A DNA stretch of 64,000 nucleotides from Streptomyces sp. PR69 (GTDB lineage Bacteria; Actinomycetota; Actinomycetes; Streptomycetales; Streptomycetaceae): contig NZ_JAOWCB010000006.1 in the NCBI RefSeq assembly GCF_026420845.1, positions 62,001 through 126,000 on the forward strand, in the 5' to 3' direction. The notes under the pieces are model-generated. The model was not told the DNA's origin. It did no database searches and was given only the letters and a program-made list of their open reading frames with translations. Each line of letters opens with the position of its first letter. The stretch's first letter is position 1. Positions 43,854 to 51,690 of the stretch are shown here, one piece after another. The translations under genes were made by a program, and so were the position numbers.

Positions 43854-44119
43854 TGCTCCTCCTCGGCGAACACCTCGTCGAACACCTGCCGCGCCCGCTC
43901 CTGCGCCTCGAGTGACACGGGCCCCTTACGACGCCCATAGTCGGCCAGGTACTCGTCCAGGATCTGCCCGCGCAGCTCACGCTCCACCGCGGCAGTGATA
44001 AACGCCGAGAACTCCCGTTTACCCACCCGAGCGCGGATCGCCTCCGCCGTCCCCTCAGGCAGCGACAGACTCACCCTCGTCGCCGGACCCTCGCCGATGC
44101 CATACGTCGCCTCACCCAT
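43835..44119 (-). CDS. Antitoxin of the PIN toxin (CopG/RHH-like)
   Basis: The 94-residue protein has an N-terminal ribbon-helix-helix-like segment (ATRVSLSLPEGTAEAIRARV, then GKREFSAFITAAVERELR) for DNA binding and an acidic C-terminus (ARQVFDEVFAEEEQW) expected to wrap the toxin. The ATG 44119 lies inside a perfect palindrome, and a TAAAGT -10-like hexamer is about six bases upstream on the minus strand, so the transcript may be leaderless. Confidence 0.82.
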   Translation of the reverse strand: MGEATYGIGEGPATRVSLSLPEGTAEAIRARVGKREFSAFITAAVERELRGQILDEYLADYGRRKGPVSLEAQERARQVFDEVFAEEEQWPAAS

Positions 44120-44127
44120 GAGGCGAC
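44106..44127. promoter_or_regulatory. 22-bp operator palindrome over the antitoxin start codon
   Basis: GTCGCCTCA, CCCA, TGAGGCGAC is a perfect 9-4-9 inverted repeat centred on the antitoxin ATG. Type II antitoxins commonly repress their own operon through such sites. Because it overlaps the start codon, it could also act as an RNA hairpin in the minus-strand mRNA. Confidence 0.7.
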
Positions 44128-44546
44128 TTTATCAAATGAGTAGGAAAGTTGCTCCGGCATGCCGCATCGCGAAGCCCAACATCCCGGTCGGCGCCACAGC
44201 ACCCGCCCCGGGGCTGCCGCCTGACCGCCTGAGAGCTCCCGCGGCTGGCCCCTGACGACCGCCTGATGGACGCGCGCGGCGGGCATGCAGGGCGCTCGAC
44301 CCTCTCTATGAAGCCGGGGCCAGCCCACCAAGCCCATCCTCCCCGCGCCGTGAAGCCGGCGCACCCGCGCGGGCCCGCCCCGCGCCGTGAAGCCGGCGCG
44401 CAGGGATGCGGGGCGCAGCCCCATGTCGCTCCTCTCGGGGGTTCGGGGGCTTGCCCCTCCGGTTTCAGGACGTGGGGATCCCCACGCCGCAGTGCGCAGG
44501 GGAGAGGTCGGGGAAAGTACACCGCCTCAGGCCACCCGGGCCCGAG
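44128..44546. repeat. Intergenic region with duplicated 22-mer and hairpins
   Basis: No gene is seen. CCCCGCGCCGTGAAGCCGGC followed by GC occurs at 44341-44362 and again at 44378-44399; a related TATGAAGCCGGGGCC is at about 44307. Hairpins such as GGGGCGCAGCCCC (about 44410-44422) and GGGGGTTCGGGGGCTTGCCCC (44447 onward, cut here) follow. The region probably terminates the ABC transcript and isolates the toxin-antitoxin promoter. Confidence 0.6.
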
Positions 44547-45227
44547 TCAGCCCGTCCGCTGCGACACCTCCATCCGCCCGCCCCGAAGCGTCGCCACCCG
44601 CCCCGCCCGCCGCGCCAGCGCAGAGTCATGGGTCACCAGCACCAGCGTGAACTGGCGTTCCTCCCAGAGGCGTTCCAGCAGCTCCATCACCTCGTCCCGC
44701 GTCGACTCGTCGAGATTCCCGGTCGGCTCGTCGGCGAGCAGCACACCGGGCCGCTTCACCAGCGCCCGCGCGATGGCGACGCGCTGCTGCTGTCCGCCGG
44801 ACAGCTCTCCGGGCAGATGCCCGCGCCGCTCCCCGAGGCCCACGGACGCAAGCGCCTCCGCCGCCCGTTCGCGGCGCTCCGCGGTCTTCAGCCGCAGCGG
44901 CACGAGCGCGCTCTCGACGTTCTCCTGCGCGGTCAGCGTGGGAATCAGGTTGAAGCCCTGGAAGACGAAGCCGATCTTCTCGGCCCGCACCCGCGTCAGC
45001 CGCGCTTCGGGGAGGGTCGCCAGGTCGACCCCGTCGAGCAGCACACTGCCCCCGGTCGGCCGGTCCAGCCCGCCGAGCATCTGCAGCAGCGTGGACTTGC
45101 CGCCGCCCGTGGGCCCCTGGATCACCAGCCGCCCGCCGTCCTCGATGGTCAGATCCACCGCGTCGAGCGCGGTGACGCCGCCCTTGCCGCGCCGGTAGCG
45201 CTTGGTCACGCCCTTGAGTTCGTACAT
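44547..45227 (-). CDS. ABC transporter ATP-binding protein, MacB/LolD type
   Basis: The 226-residue protein has Walker A IQGPTGGGKSTLLQML, LTAQENVESALVPLRL, signature HLPGELSGGQQQRVAIARAL and Walker B LLADEPTGNLDESTRDEV with TLVLVTHDSALARRAG. This is the MacB/LolD/FtsE-like subgroup that works with FtsX-type permeases on envelope substrates or signals rather than bulk export. The permease gene lies 40 bases upstream. Confidence 0.93.
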   Translation of the reverse strand: MYELKGVTKRYRRGKGGVTALDAVDLTIEDGGRLVIQGPTGGGKSTLLQMLGGLDRPTGGSVLLDGVDLATLPEARLTRVRAEKIGFVFQGFNLIPTLTAQENVESALVPLRLKTAERRERAAEALASVGLGERRGHLPGELSGGQQQRVAIARALVKRPGVLLADEPTGNLDESTRDEVMELLERLWEERQFTLVLVTHDSALARRAGRVATLRGGRMEVSQRTG

Positions 45228-45267
45228 GGTCCGTCAACTCCAGCCGTACGTATGTGAAGAGGGAGGC

Positions 45268-46722
45268 TCACCCGACGCGCCGCAGCGCATCCGCAGGCCG
45301 CAGCCGGGCCGCGCGCCACCCGCCGAAGGCGCCCGCGACCAGCCCGCCGGCGACGGCGAGGGCGACGGCGAGCGCGAGGGTGGTCAGCGACACGGGCGCG
45401 GTGAGCGCGATGTCGAGGGGGCGGGACGCCGCCTCACGCCCGGGCCCGCCGACGCCGAGCCGCGGCCCGCCGCCACCGGCCCCGCCGCCCCCCGCACCGG
45501 CTCCCAGCTCCGCCGTCAGCGTCGGGCCGAAGGCGGTGATCAGCCACGCGCCCGCCAGCCCGAGCCCGATCCCCAGCGCCCCGCCGATCAGCCCGTTGAC
45601 CAGCGCCTCCCCCGCCACCTGACGGGTCACCCGCCCGCTGCGCCACCCCAGTGCCTTGAGCGTGCCGAACTCCCGCACCCTGCGGCTCACAGCGGCCGAC
45701 GTCAGCAGCCCGGCGACGAGGAAGGCCGCGCCCAGCACCACGTACGACAGCCACTTGCCGACCCCCGACGCGAGGTCGGACGCCGTCGACAGCGAACCGG
45801 ACACGGTGTCCGCCAGATCGGCGGACGTCGTCACGGTCGCACCGGAGACGTTCTGCTGAATCCCGGCCTTGACCGCGTCGATCCGCTGTGAGTCCGCAGC
45901 CCGGACATACACGGTGGTGACCTTGTTCTCGGCGTCGGCCAGCCGCTGCGCCTGCGCGAGCGGCAGATAGACGCTGGCCGCCGCGCCCGCGCTGTCGGCG
46001 GTCGCGATGCCGACGACCTCGAACGCCGTCCCGGAGACGGTGAGCGTGTCGCCCACCTCCAGGCTCTGCTCCTTGGCGTACGCACTGTCGACGACGGCGA
46101 CCTCGCCATCCGTCTCGTCCGCGTGGAAGCCCCGCCCGGACGTGATCTTCGAGGAGGTCAGCGGCCCGAGCCCGGGCTTGCCGACATCGGTGCCGTACAC
46201 GGTGTACGCGTCGACGTCGAAGGCGGCCCCGCCGCCCCGCACGGCCCCTCCGCCGCCGCCTCCGCCGCCCGGCCGCTCCCCCGGCTCGACCTGCCCGCGC
46301 CGGAACTCCCCGTTCACCTTCATCACGCGCACATTCAGCCCGCCGACGGCGTCGGCGACCCCGTCCTGTGCACGCACCGTGCCGACGGTGGCAGCGTCGA
46401 GCGTCGCAAAGCCCTGCACCATCACGATGTCCTGGCTCTGCTGCTCCCCTTCACCGCCCGCGCCCCCGTCCGTGGCGTCGAACTCGAAGCGCGGCCGCCG
46501 TACGGTCTCCCCCTCCCCCGGCGGCGACGCGGCCTTGGTGACGGTCATATCCGTGCCGAGCCCGTACAGCGACTCCAGGACCTTGTCCTGGGCCCGGCTC
46601 ATCCCGGCGGACACCGAGCTGACGACGATGACCAGCGCGATCCCGAGGGCCAGCCCGGAGGCGACGACCAGCGCCGCCTTCCTGCGACGGCGCAGCTCAC
46701 GCCGTAGGTAGGTGAAGAACAT
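45268..46722 (-). CDS. FtsX/MacB-type ABC permease
   Basis: The 484-residue protein has an N-terminal helix (KAALVVASGLALGIALVIVV), a large extracellular MacB-like domain (residues about 45-300) rich in Gly repeats (GGGGGGGGAVRGGGAAFD), then three C-terminal helices such as LSYVVLGAAFLVAGLLTSAA with the family block REFGTLKALGWRSGRVTRQV. It pairs with the downstream ATPase. No peptide or lipoprotein substrate is evident nearby. Confidence 0.9.
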   Translation of the reverse strand: MFFTYLRRELRRRRKAALVVASGLALGIALVIVVSSVSAGMSRAQDKVLESLYGLGTDMTVTKAASPPGEGETVRRPRFEFDATDGGAGGEGEQQSQDIVMVQGFATLDAATVGTVRAQDGVADAVGGLNVRVMKVNGEFRRGQVEPGERPGGGGGGGGAVRGGGAAFDVDAYTVYGTDVGKPGLGPLTSSKITSGRGFHADETDGEVAVVDSAYAKEQSLEVGDTLTVSGTAFEVVGIATADSAGAAASVYLPLAQAQRLADAENKVTTVYVRAADSQRIDAVKAGIQQNVSGATVTTSADLADTVSGSLSTASDLASGVGKWLSYVVLGAAFLVAGLLTSAAVSRRVREFGTLKALGWRSGRVTRQVAGEALVNGLIGGALGIGLGLAGAWLITAFGPTLTAELGAGAGGGGAGGGGPRLGVGGPGREAASRPLDIALTAPVSLTTLALAVALAVAGGLVAGAFGGWRAARLRPADALRRVG

Positions 46723-46856
46723 GCCGCAGAAGTTAGGGGCGGCAGGTGATGGCGGCGTAAGGCCGGGATGAGAGCCGCATGAGAAGCCCTGTCACTGCCC
46801 TCCGCCAGCAGCGGCACGCACAATCGCAGCAGGCCGTCCGGGCCGCACCACAGCCC

Positions 46857-47096
46857 TCACGGCAGCCGCCCCTCCGCGTTGATCTCGCGGACCCGCGCGC
46901 GGAGCACCTCGCCCAGCGGGGCGGCCCGGGCCGCGTTCAGCGGGCAGTCCCACTCGCGGCCGCCGCCCGGCGGGCGGAGCTGGAGGCAGGGGCCGACGCG
47001 GCCCATGATCCGGCCCACCCGGCCGTCGCGGACGTCCACGGCGTACGTACCGATGGCGAGCACCGGCTCCAGACGCTGCTCGCGCGGCACGCTCAT
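46857..47096 (-). CDS. Small hypothetical protein, 79 aa
   Basis: The product begins MSVPREQRLEPVLAIGTYAV and has DVRDGRVGRIMGRVGPCLQL and REWDCPLNAARAAPLGEVL. Its ATG 47096 overlaps the stop of the neighbouring small gene (ATGA), and both are divergent from the XRE regulator. Such small pairs beside XRE/DUF397 genes are common in Streptomyces; function unknown. Confidence 0.7.
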   Translation of the reverse strand: MSVPREQRLEPVLAIGTYAVDVRDGRVGRIMGRVGPCLQLRPPGGGREWDCPLNAARAAPLGEVLRARVREINAEGRLP

Positions 47097-47332
47097 CGCT
47101 CGCCCCCATCGTCGTCCCGCCCGCGCTCGCGCAGTACGGCGGCGAGCCGCAGCGCCACGTCCAGCCGGCAGCGGCCCAGGTCCACCAGGAGGTACGGGGT
47201 GTCGCCGGCCAGCGAGACCAGATCCACGCGCAGGGACGGCAGGGTCACCGCCACCCCGTCGAGCCCGTCCCGAAGCTGGGCCACCGCGTCCTCCGCCGCC
47301 CGCAGCCGGTCGGGGGTCTGCCGCACGCTCAC
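47093..47332 (-). CDS. Small hypothetical protein, 79 aa, first of a coupled pair
   Basis: The product begins MSVRQTPDRLRAAEDAVAQL and contains LPSLRVDLVSLAGDTPYLLV and a C-terminal RLAAVLRERGRDDDGGER. It is probably helical at both ends. It lies 114 bases from the divergent XRE gene, so the two directions share a promoter region. Function unknown. Confidence 0.7.
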   Translation of the reverse strand: MSVRQTPDRLRAAEDAVAQLRDGLDGVAVTLPSLRVDLVSLAGDTPYLLVDLGRCRLDVALRLAAVLRERGRDDDGGER

Positions 47333-47446
47333 GAACCGTCACCTCCACGCTGAGTATCTTGATTCCCTACACAGCGTGTCCGGCGCATGGTTAGCCTGGA
47401 AGAGACGGCGCCCCAACAACCCCACGTGTGAGACAGGGAGTTGCCA

Positions 47447-48289
47447 ATGCCCGGCCCGAAGGATCTCGACCCGTCCGCCTCACCACGCGCCCTCCTGGGC
47501 GCGGAACTGCGCCACGCCCGCGAAAAGGCGGGCCTCACGCAGGAGGAGCTCGGCGCGCCGCTCTTCGTGAGCGGCTCGTTCATCGGCCAGCTGGAGGCCG
47601 GTACGCGACGGATGATGCCGGAGTACGCCGTCCAGATAGACGAAATCCTGGGGACGAACGGCTTCTTCACCCGCAACTGCAAGGCGGCGAGCAAGTCCCG
47701 CTATCCGGACCACTTCGCGGCGGCGGCCGAGGCGGAGGCGCTGGCCACGGCGATCAAGGAGTACGCTCCGCTGCTGGTTCCGGGGCTGTTGCAGACGGAG
47801 GCGTATGCGCGGGCGGTGTTCCGCGCGTATCAGCCGACGGCGACGGAGGACGTCATCGACGAGCTGGTCGAGGCGAGGCTGGACCGCGCGCAGATCCTGG
47901 ACGATCCAACTCAGCCATTGTTGTGGACGGTTCTGGATGAAGCGGTGCTGCGGCGCAAGGTCGGGGACGCGGGGGTGATGGCGGAGGCGCTGCGGAAGGT
48001 GGCGGACCTCGTGCGTCGCCACCGCATCATTGTGCAGGTGCTGCCGTTCGATGCGGGCGCGCACGCGGCACTGAACGGCTCCCTCAAGCTGATGTCCTTC
48101 TCTGATGCACCGCCACTGGCCTATCTCCAAGCACTGGGAACGGGCCAGTTGCAGGACGATCCGGCTACCGTCACCCGCTACGAACTGTCGTACGATTTGG
48201 TCGCGGCCACGGCACTCTCGCCGCAGGAATCCCTGGCCTTGATCGAGTCAGTGGCGGAGGATTACGCCCATGAAGATCGACATCCTTGA
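47447..48289 (+). CDS. XRE-family regulator with DUF5753 domain
   Basis: The 280-residue protein has an N-terminal helix-turn-helix (LLGAELRHAREKAGLTQEEL, then SGSFIGQLEAGTRR) and a C-terminal DUF5753 domain (EYAPLLVPGLLQTEAYARAV, and IIVQVLPFDAGAHAALNGSL). ACAGGGAG precedes ATG 47447. Pairs of such regulators with DUF397 proteins (Scr1/WhiJ-like) control development or secondary metabolism in Streptomyces. The partner gene overlaps its 3' end by 20 bases. Confidence 0.92.
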   Translation: MPGPKDLDPSASPRALLGAELRHAREKAGLTQEELGAPLFVSGSFIGQLEAGTRRMMPEYAVQIDEILGTNGFFTRNCKAASKSRYPDHFAAAAEAEALATAIKEYAPLLVPGLLQTEAYARAVFRAYQPTATEDVIDELVEARLDRAQILDDPTQPLLWTVLDEAVLRRKVGDAGVMAEALRKVADLVRRHRIIVQVLPFDAGAHAALNGSLKLMSFSDAPPLAYLQALGTGQLQDDPATVTRYELSYDLVAATALSPQESLALIESVAEDYAHEDRHP

Positions 48290-48515
48290 GTGGCGCAAGT
48301 CCAGCTACAGCGGGGGCGAGGGCGGCAACTGCCTGGAAGTGGCCACCTGGCGTAAGTCCACGTACAGCGGCGGCGACGGCGGCGACTGCCTCGAAGTCGC
48401 CGACGGCTGCCCCGACCTCGTCCCCGTCCGCGACTCCAAGAACCCGGGCGGCCCGGTCCTCGCGTTCCGGGCCGCCGCTTGGTCGTCCTTCATCGCGGAC
48501 GTGAAGACCGGCTGA
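48270..48515 (+). CDS. DUF397 protein with an internally duplicated N-terminal motif
   Basis: The 81-residue protein contains the DUF397 motif twice: WRKSSYSGGEGGNCLEVA (residues 8-25) and WRKSTYSGGDGGDCLEVA (27-44), followed by the single remainder VPVRDSKNPGGPVLAF and a C-terminal helix. Usual members have one copy and about 60-65 residues. The DNA units 48291-48344 and 48348-48401 are similar but not identical, so the duplication is not very recent. It overlaps the XRE gene and is its presumed antagonist. Confidence 0.93.
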   Translation: MKIDILEWRKSSYSGGEGGNCLEVATWRKSTYSGGDGGDCLEVADGCPDLVPVRDSKNPGGPVLAFRAAAWSSFIADVKTG

Positions 48516-48525
48516 GCACGTCGGC

Positions 48526-48852
48526 TCAGGCGCTTTCGGTCGGCAGCCCCGCCTCCACCCAGTCCTGGATGCCCTCGCGGTACTTGCGGACGTTCGTGTA
48601 GCCGAGCGCCGTGAGCCGGTCGGCGACCTGGCCGCTGTTAGGGCAGGCGGGGTTGGAGCAGTACGTGACGATCGCGGCGTCGCGGTCGGGCAGCAGCGCG
48701 GCCGCCTGCCCGTCCACGTCACCCGGAACGATCGGCACGGCTCCGGGCAGGTGCTGCTTCGCGTAGTACTCGCCGCCCAGGGCGTCGACGACGGTCACGG
48801 TCCCGGCCTTTACCGCCGCGGCCAGCTCGTCTCGGGTGATCAGTGCGGTCAT
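48526..48852 (-). CDS. Rhodanese-domain protein
   Basis: The 108-residue single-domain protein has VVDALGGEYYAKQHLPGAVP and the active-site cysteine loop IVTYCSNPACPNSGQVADRL with the persulfide-carrying Cys in YCSNPACPNS. It could transfer sulfur or act as a sulfur-stress or arsenate-like enzyme. It is divergent from a TetR regulator, with a perfect palindrome between them that probably controls both. Confidence 0.9.
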   Translation of the reverse strand: MTALITRDELAAAVKAGTVTVVDALGGEYYAKQHLPGAVPIVPGDVDGQAAALLPDRDAAIVTYCSNPACPNSGQVADRLTALGYTNVRKYREGIQDWVEAGLPTESA

Positions 48853-48873
48853 GTCACTGCCTCCAAGGTAAAC

Positions 48874-48919
48874 GGACTATAGTCCTCTTGTGGCCCAGAA
48901 CAGTAACGGACCGCAGTCC
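48874..48919. promoter_or_regulatory. Two GGAC-N4-GTCC palindromes, candidate TetR operators
   Basis: GGACTATAGTCC (48874-48885) lies between the divergent rhodanese and TetR starts; GGACCGCAGTCC (48908-48919) lies within the first TetR codons. Both share GGAC-N4-GTCC and are 34 bases apart centre to centre. The first overlaps the expected promoter, with TATAGT as a possible -10. Confidence 0.7.
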
Positions 48920-49513
48920 GATTCCGCAATGCCCCTGGAACTGCTGCGCACCCCGCCCCCCAAGGAGCGCGCCGACGCCGCCCGCAACCGGGCCGCCGTA
49001 CTCGAAGCCGCCGCACGGCTCTTCGCCGAGCACGGCGTGGAGGCGGTGTCCATGGACCAGATCGCGGCGGCGGCGGGCGTCGGCAAGGGCACGCTGTTCC
49101 GTCGCTTCGGCGACAAGTCGGGGCTCGCCGTCGCCCTGCTGGACGCCCGCGAGCGGGCGCTCCAGGAGGCGGTTCTGCACGGACCGCCCCCGCTGGGCCC
49201 GGGAGCCGCGGCCGAGGCCCGGCTGACCGCGTTTCTCGACGCCTACCTCGACTATCTGCTTGAGCATCTGCCGCTGGTCCGGATGTCCGAGACCGCGAGC
49301 CCCGGCGCGCGCTACCGCATCGGCGCGTACCGCTTCTGGCACCGCCATCTGGCGATCCTGCTGGCGGGCGCCCCCGACCCCGACGCCGCCGCGCACACCC
49401 TGCTCGCCCCCCTCGCGGCCGAACACATCACCGCGCTCCTCCCCGAAGTGGGCGAGCCCCGCCTCCGCGCCGCCGCCCTCCGCCTCGCCCGCGCCGCGCT
49501 CGCCACTCCCTAA
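48890..49513 (+). CDS. TetR-family regulator
   Basis: The 207-residue protein has the TetR helix-turn-helix at about residues 35-80: RAAVLEAAARLFAEHGVEAV then MDQIAAAAGVGKGTLFRRFG. GTG 48890 is five bases downstream of the palindrome; no ribosome site is present, so it may be leaderless. It probably represses itself and the rhodanese. Its stop overlaps the convergent SRPBCC gene by four bases. Confidence 0.92.
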   Translation: MAQNSNGPQSDSAMPLELLRTPPPKERADAARNRAAVLEAAARLFAEHGVEAVSMDQIAAAAGVGKGTLFRRFGDKSGLAVALLDARERALQEAVLHGPPPLGPGAAAEARLTAFLDAYLDYLLEHLPLVRMSETASPGARYRIGAYRFWHRHLAILLAGAPDPDAAAHTLLAPLAAEHITALLPEVGEPRLRAAALRLARAALATP

Positions 49514-49953
49514 GCCGGACCGCCGCCGCCCGCGCCCCGCCGCTCCAGCAGCTCCTTCAGCGCGGCCAGGTCCTTGCGGTTCGCCCGCCGCATCGCCACG
49601 CCGGTCAGCCTGTTCCCGCGGCCGCGGTTCCGCAGCGTCATACGCGTACGGCCCTTGCCCACCGGCTCCCAGGTGTACGTCGTCTCCATCGGGAAGGGCC
49701 CCTCGGCCGTCCGCATGACCAGCCGCCGGCCGGGCTCGTACTCGACGATCTCGTACGTGTACGCCAGCCGCCGCCCCAGGAACCGCGCCACGAACGCGAC
49801 CCGCGCACCGACCTCCACAGCCGACGCAGACTGCCACTCCACGGAACGGATGTTGACATACCACTCGGGCGCGTTCGACGGATCGGCCGCGTACGCGGCG
49901 ACCTCCGCACACGGCACGTCGATCAGCACCTCGGTCCGCACATCCACGGCCAT
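49510..49953 (-). CDS. SRPBCC-fold protein
   Basis: The 147-residue protein begins MAVDVRTEVLIDVPCAEVAA and continues DPSNAPEWYVNIRSVEW, RLAYTYEIVEYEPGRRLVM and TTYTWEPVGKGRTRMTLRNR, the helix-grip layout of polyketide-cyclase-like/AHSA1-like proteins. Ligand unknown. The C-terminus is Gly-rich. Confidence 0.85.
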   Translation of the reverse strand: MAVDVRTEVLIDVPCAEVAAYAADPSNAPEWYVNIRSVEWQSASAVEVGARVAFVARFLGRRLAYTYEIVEYEPGRRLVMRTAEGPFPMETTYTWEPVGKGRTRMTLRNRGRGNRLTGVAMRRANRKDLAALKELLERRGAGGGGPA

Positions 49954-50008
49954 ACTCCGAGGCTAGCCCCGACGCTCAAGCCCCGCGCCCCAAGCGAAAT
50001 CGGCCGTG

Positions 50009-50327
50009 CTACGCAACGCCGATGACAGCAGCGAGCTCACGCACACCGCATGCCCGCGGATGCCTGGACCGCAGATCGGCCACGATGGACCGGATGGCAG
50101 GGCGGTCACGAACCTCCGCCGGAGACACACATGCCGCCGACAGCAGCTCAGCCGCGGTTTGCTCAGGATTGCCGCGCTGCCACCACGCGCGGGCTAGACC
50201 GTTCGGCGATGACGAGTTCGTTGCGCTCGGCCCGCACCTCCGCCAGCTGCTGGGCCAGATGCTCTTCGAGTTCGTCCAGTTACGCGCGCCGCGCGGTGAT
50301 CCGTTCCAGCAACTCGGGATCCAGCAT
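50009..50327 (-). pseudogene. Decayed helical protein gene
   Basis: ATG 50327 opens MLDPELLERITARRA, then an in-frame TAA, then LDELEEHLAQQLAEVRAERN with coiled-coil character; the homologous-looking continuation LARAWWQRGNPEQTAAELLS sits in another frame, so a single-base frameshift follows. The coiled-coil start resembles small proteins often found beside transposases in Streptomyces. It is probably a remnant, next to the MerR gene on the other strand. Confidence 0.55.
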
Positions 50328-50376
50328 GGGCCCGATCGCAGAAGCTGTCCGGCGAGCGCGAACAGGAACCAGCGAC

Positions 50377-50407
50377 TTGTCCCTCCCCCAAGGGCAGAGG
50401 GCACAGT
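50377..50407 (+). promoter_or_regulatory. MerR-type promoter with 19-bp spacer
   Basis: TTGTCC (50377-50382) and CACAGT (50402-50407) are separated by 19 bases, the long spacing that MerR regulators correct by twisting DNA. The spacer holds a dyad CCCT...AGGG (about 50381-50401). The start GTG 50414 is only six bases after the -10, so the transcript is leaderless and probably autoregulated. Confidence 0.6.
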
Positions 50408-50413
50408 GGTCCC

Positions 50414-51268
50414 GTGCAAGAGGACTTGATCACCATTGGCGAGCTCGCCACCAGGACCAGGCTCAGCCTCAAGGCCCTGCGGCTCTACGGGGACCGAGGG
50501 CTGCTGCCTCCGGCCCGGGTCGATCCGCGGACCGGCTTCCGCCGCTACGGTCTCGCCCAGGTTGAACGGGCCCGCCGTATCGCGCTGCTGCGTGCCACCG
50601 GCATGTCCCTGACGCGGATCGCGGAGGTGCTCGATTCGAGCGGTGAGAAGCCGGTGCGGCTGCTCACCTCGTACTGGCGAGAACAGGAGTCTGTGCACGT
50701 GGCTCGCCGGGCCGCGGTGGGCTATGCCCGAGAGGTCCTGACCGGAAGAAGCCCGACCATGTACGAGGTTGCCGAGCGCGACGTGCCAGAGCAGAAAGTC
50801 CTGTTCATCCAGCGCCACGTGACCGCCGCAGACCTGCCCGGCTTCCTCGCGGACTCGAGCGAGCTGCTCTTCTCCCACCTGCGGCAGGCGGGAGCGGGCT
50901 TGTCCGGACCGCTCTTCGCCGTCTACCACGGCCTGGTGAGCGAGGACTCCGACGGCCCGGTCGAGATCTGCGTTCCAACCCAGAGCGCAGATGTCGAACC
51001 GGCCGGCCGGATCGGGCTACGCATCGAGCCCGCGCACCGCGAGGCGTACACCGCCTTGACGAAGCGGCACGAGGGCTACTCGGCGATGGCTGCCGCCCAT
51101 GACGCCGTCGGCGCATGGCTCGCCGAGCACGGATACGCCGTCAGCGCCTCCAATCGAGAGGTGTACTACCCGAACTGGGCGACCGCCGAGCCGGGCGAGC
51201 ACGTGGCCGACGTCGCAATACCCTTCCGCCCGGGCTCGATTTCCGACCTCGAAGAAGTCAGCCGCTGA
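50414..51268 (+). CDS. MerR-family regulator with GyrI-like ligand domain
   Basis: The 284-residue protein has the MerR winged helix at residues 5-75 (ITIGELATRTRLSLKALRLY, DPRTGFRRYGLAQVERARRI), a coiled-coil hinge and a C-terminal effector domain resembling GyrI/BltR multidrug-binding modules (PIRLxx-like blocks: PVEICVPTQSADVEPAGRI and EVYYPNW). It probably activates an efflux or detoxification gene on drug binding. No obvious target gene remains next to it, only a truncated coding fragment. Confidence 0.88.
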   Translation: MQEDLITIGELATRTRLSLKALRLYGDRGLLPPARVDPRTGFRRYGLAQVERARRIALLRATGMSLTRIAEVLDSSGEKPVRLLTSYWREQESVHVARRAAVGYAREVLTGRSPTMYEVAERDVPEQKVLFIQRHVTAADLPGFLADSSELLFSHLRQAGAGLSGPLFAVYHGLVSEDSDGPVEICVPTQSADVEPAGRIGLRIEPAHREAYTALTKRHEGYSAMAAAHDAVGAWLAEHGYAVSASNREVYYPNWATAEPGEHVADVAIPFRPGSISDLEEVSR

Positions 51269-51302
51269 CAGACGATCTACTCCGCAGACTGCCACCACTG
51301 AC

Positions 51303-51527
51303 CTGCGTGAGCACCTCGGAAGACCGTCATACCAGCCCCTTGACCTGCGTCTTCAAGTTGGCGGAGGCTCCCTGGAGCACATCCCGGAGGTCGAGTTCAA
51401 GTACGACGGCTCGGTCGAGCGGACGGCACGGATCATCGCAGACAACGGCTTCGCGGTGGACTGGAAGCTGTGGGAGCGCGACTATGCCCAGTGCGGCCCG
51501 TGCCGCCCGGGCGAGAACTGCCACTGA
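51303..51527 (+). pseudogene. 3' fragment of an unidentified gene
   Basis: An open frame without ATG, GTG or TTG start encodes LREHLGRPSYQPLDLRLQVG, PEVEFKYDGSVERTARIIAD and ends DYAQCGPCRPGENCH, with good codon bias. A strong terminator follows 11 bases after the stop, so this was once the end of a real gene. The 5' part appears lost at the junction behind the MerR gene. The parent family is not recognised. Confidence 0.5.
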
Positions 51528-51537
51528 GCAACCCCTC

Positions 51538-51576
51538 CTGCGGGCCGATGGCACGAGCTGTCCCATCGGCCCGCAG
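51538..51576 (+). terminator. Strong hairpin terminator
   Basis: CTGCGGGCCGATGG (51538-51551) pairs perfectly with CCATCGGCCCGCAG (51563-51576) around an 11-base loop. It follows the gene fragment ending at 51527. There is no U-run, as usual for Streptomyces terminators. Confidence 0.8.
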
Positions 51577-51690
51577 GCCACACGGGTGAAACGGCCCAAT
51601 CCCGCCGTGGCCTGTGCGACGCATGAGTACGGTGTCCAGTCCGATGGCCGGACCCGGAGGACGTGGGCACTCTGCTGGTGCGCGCCCGCA

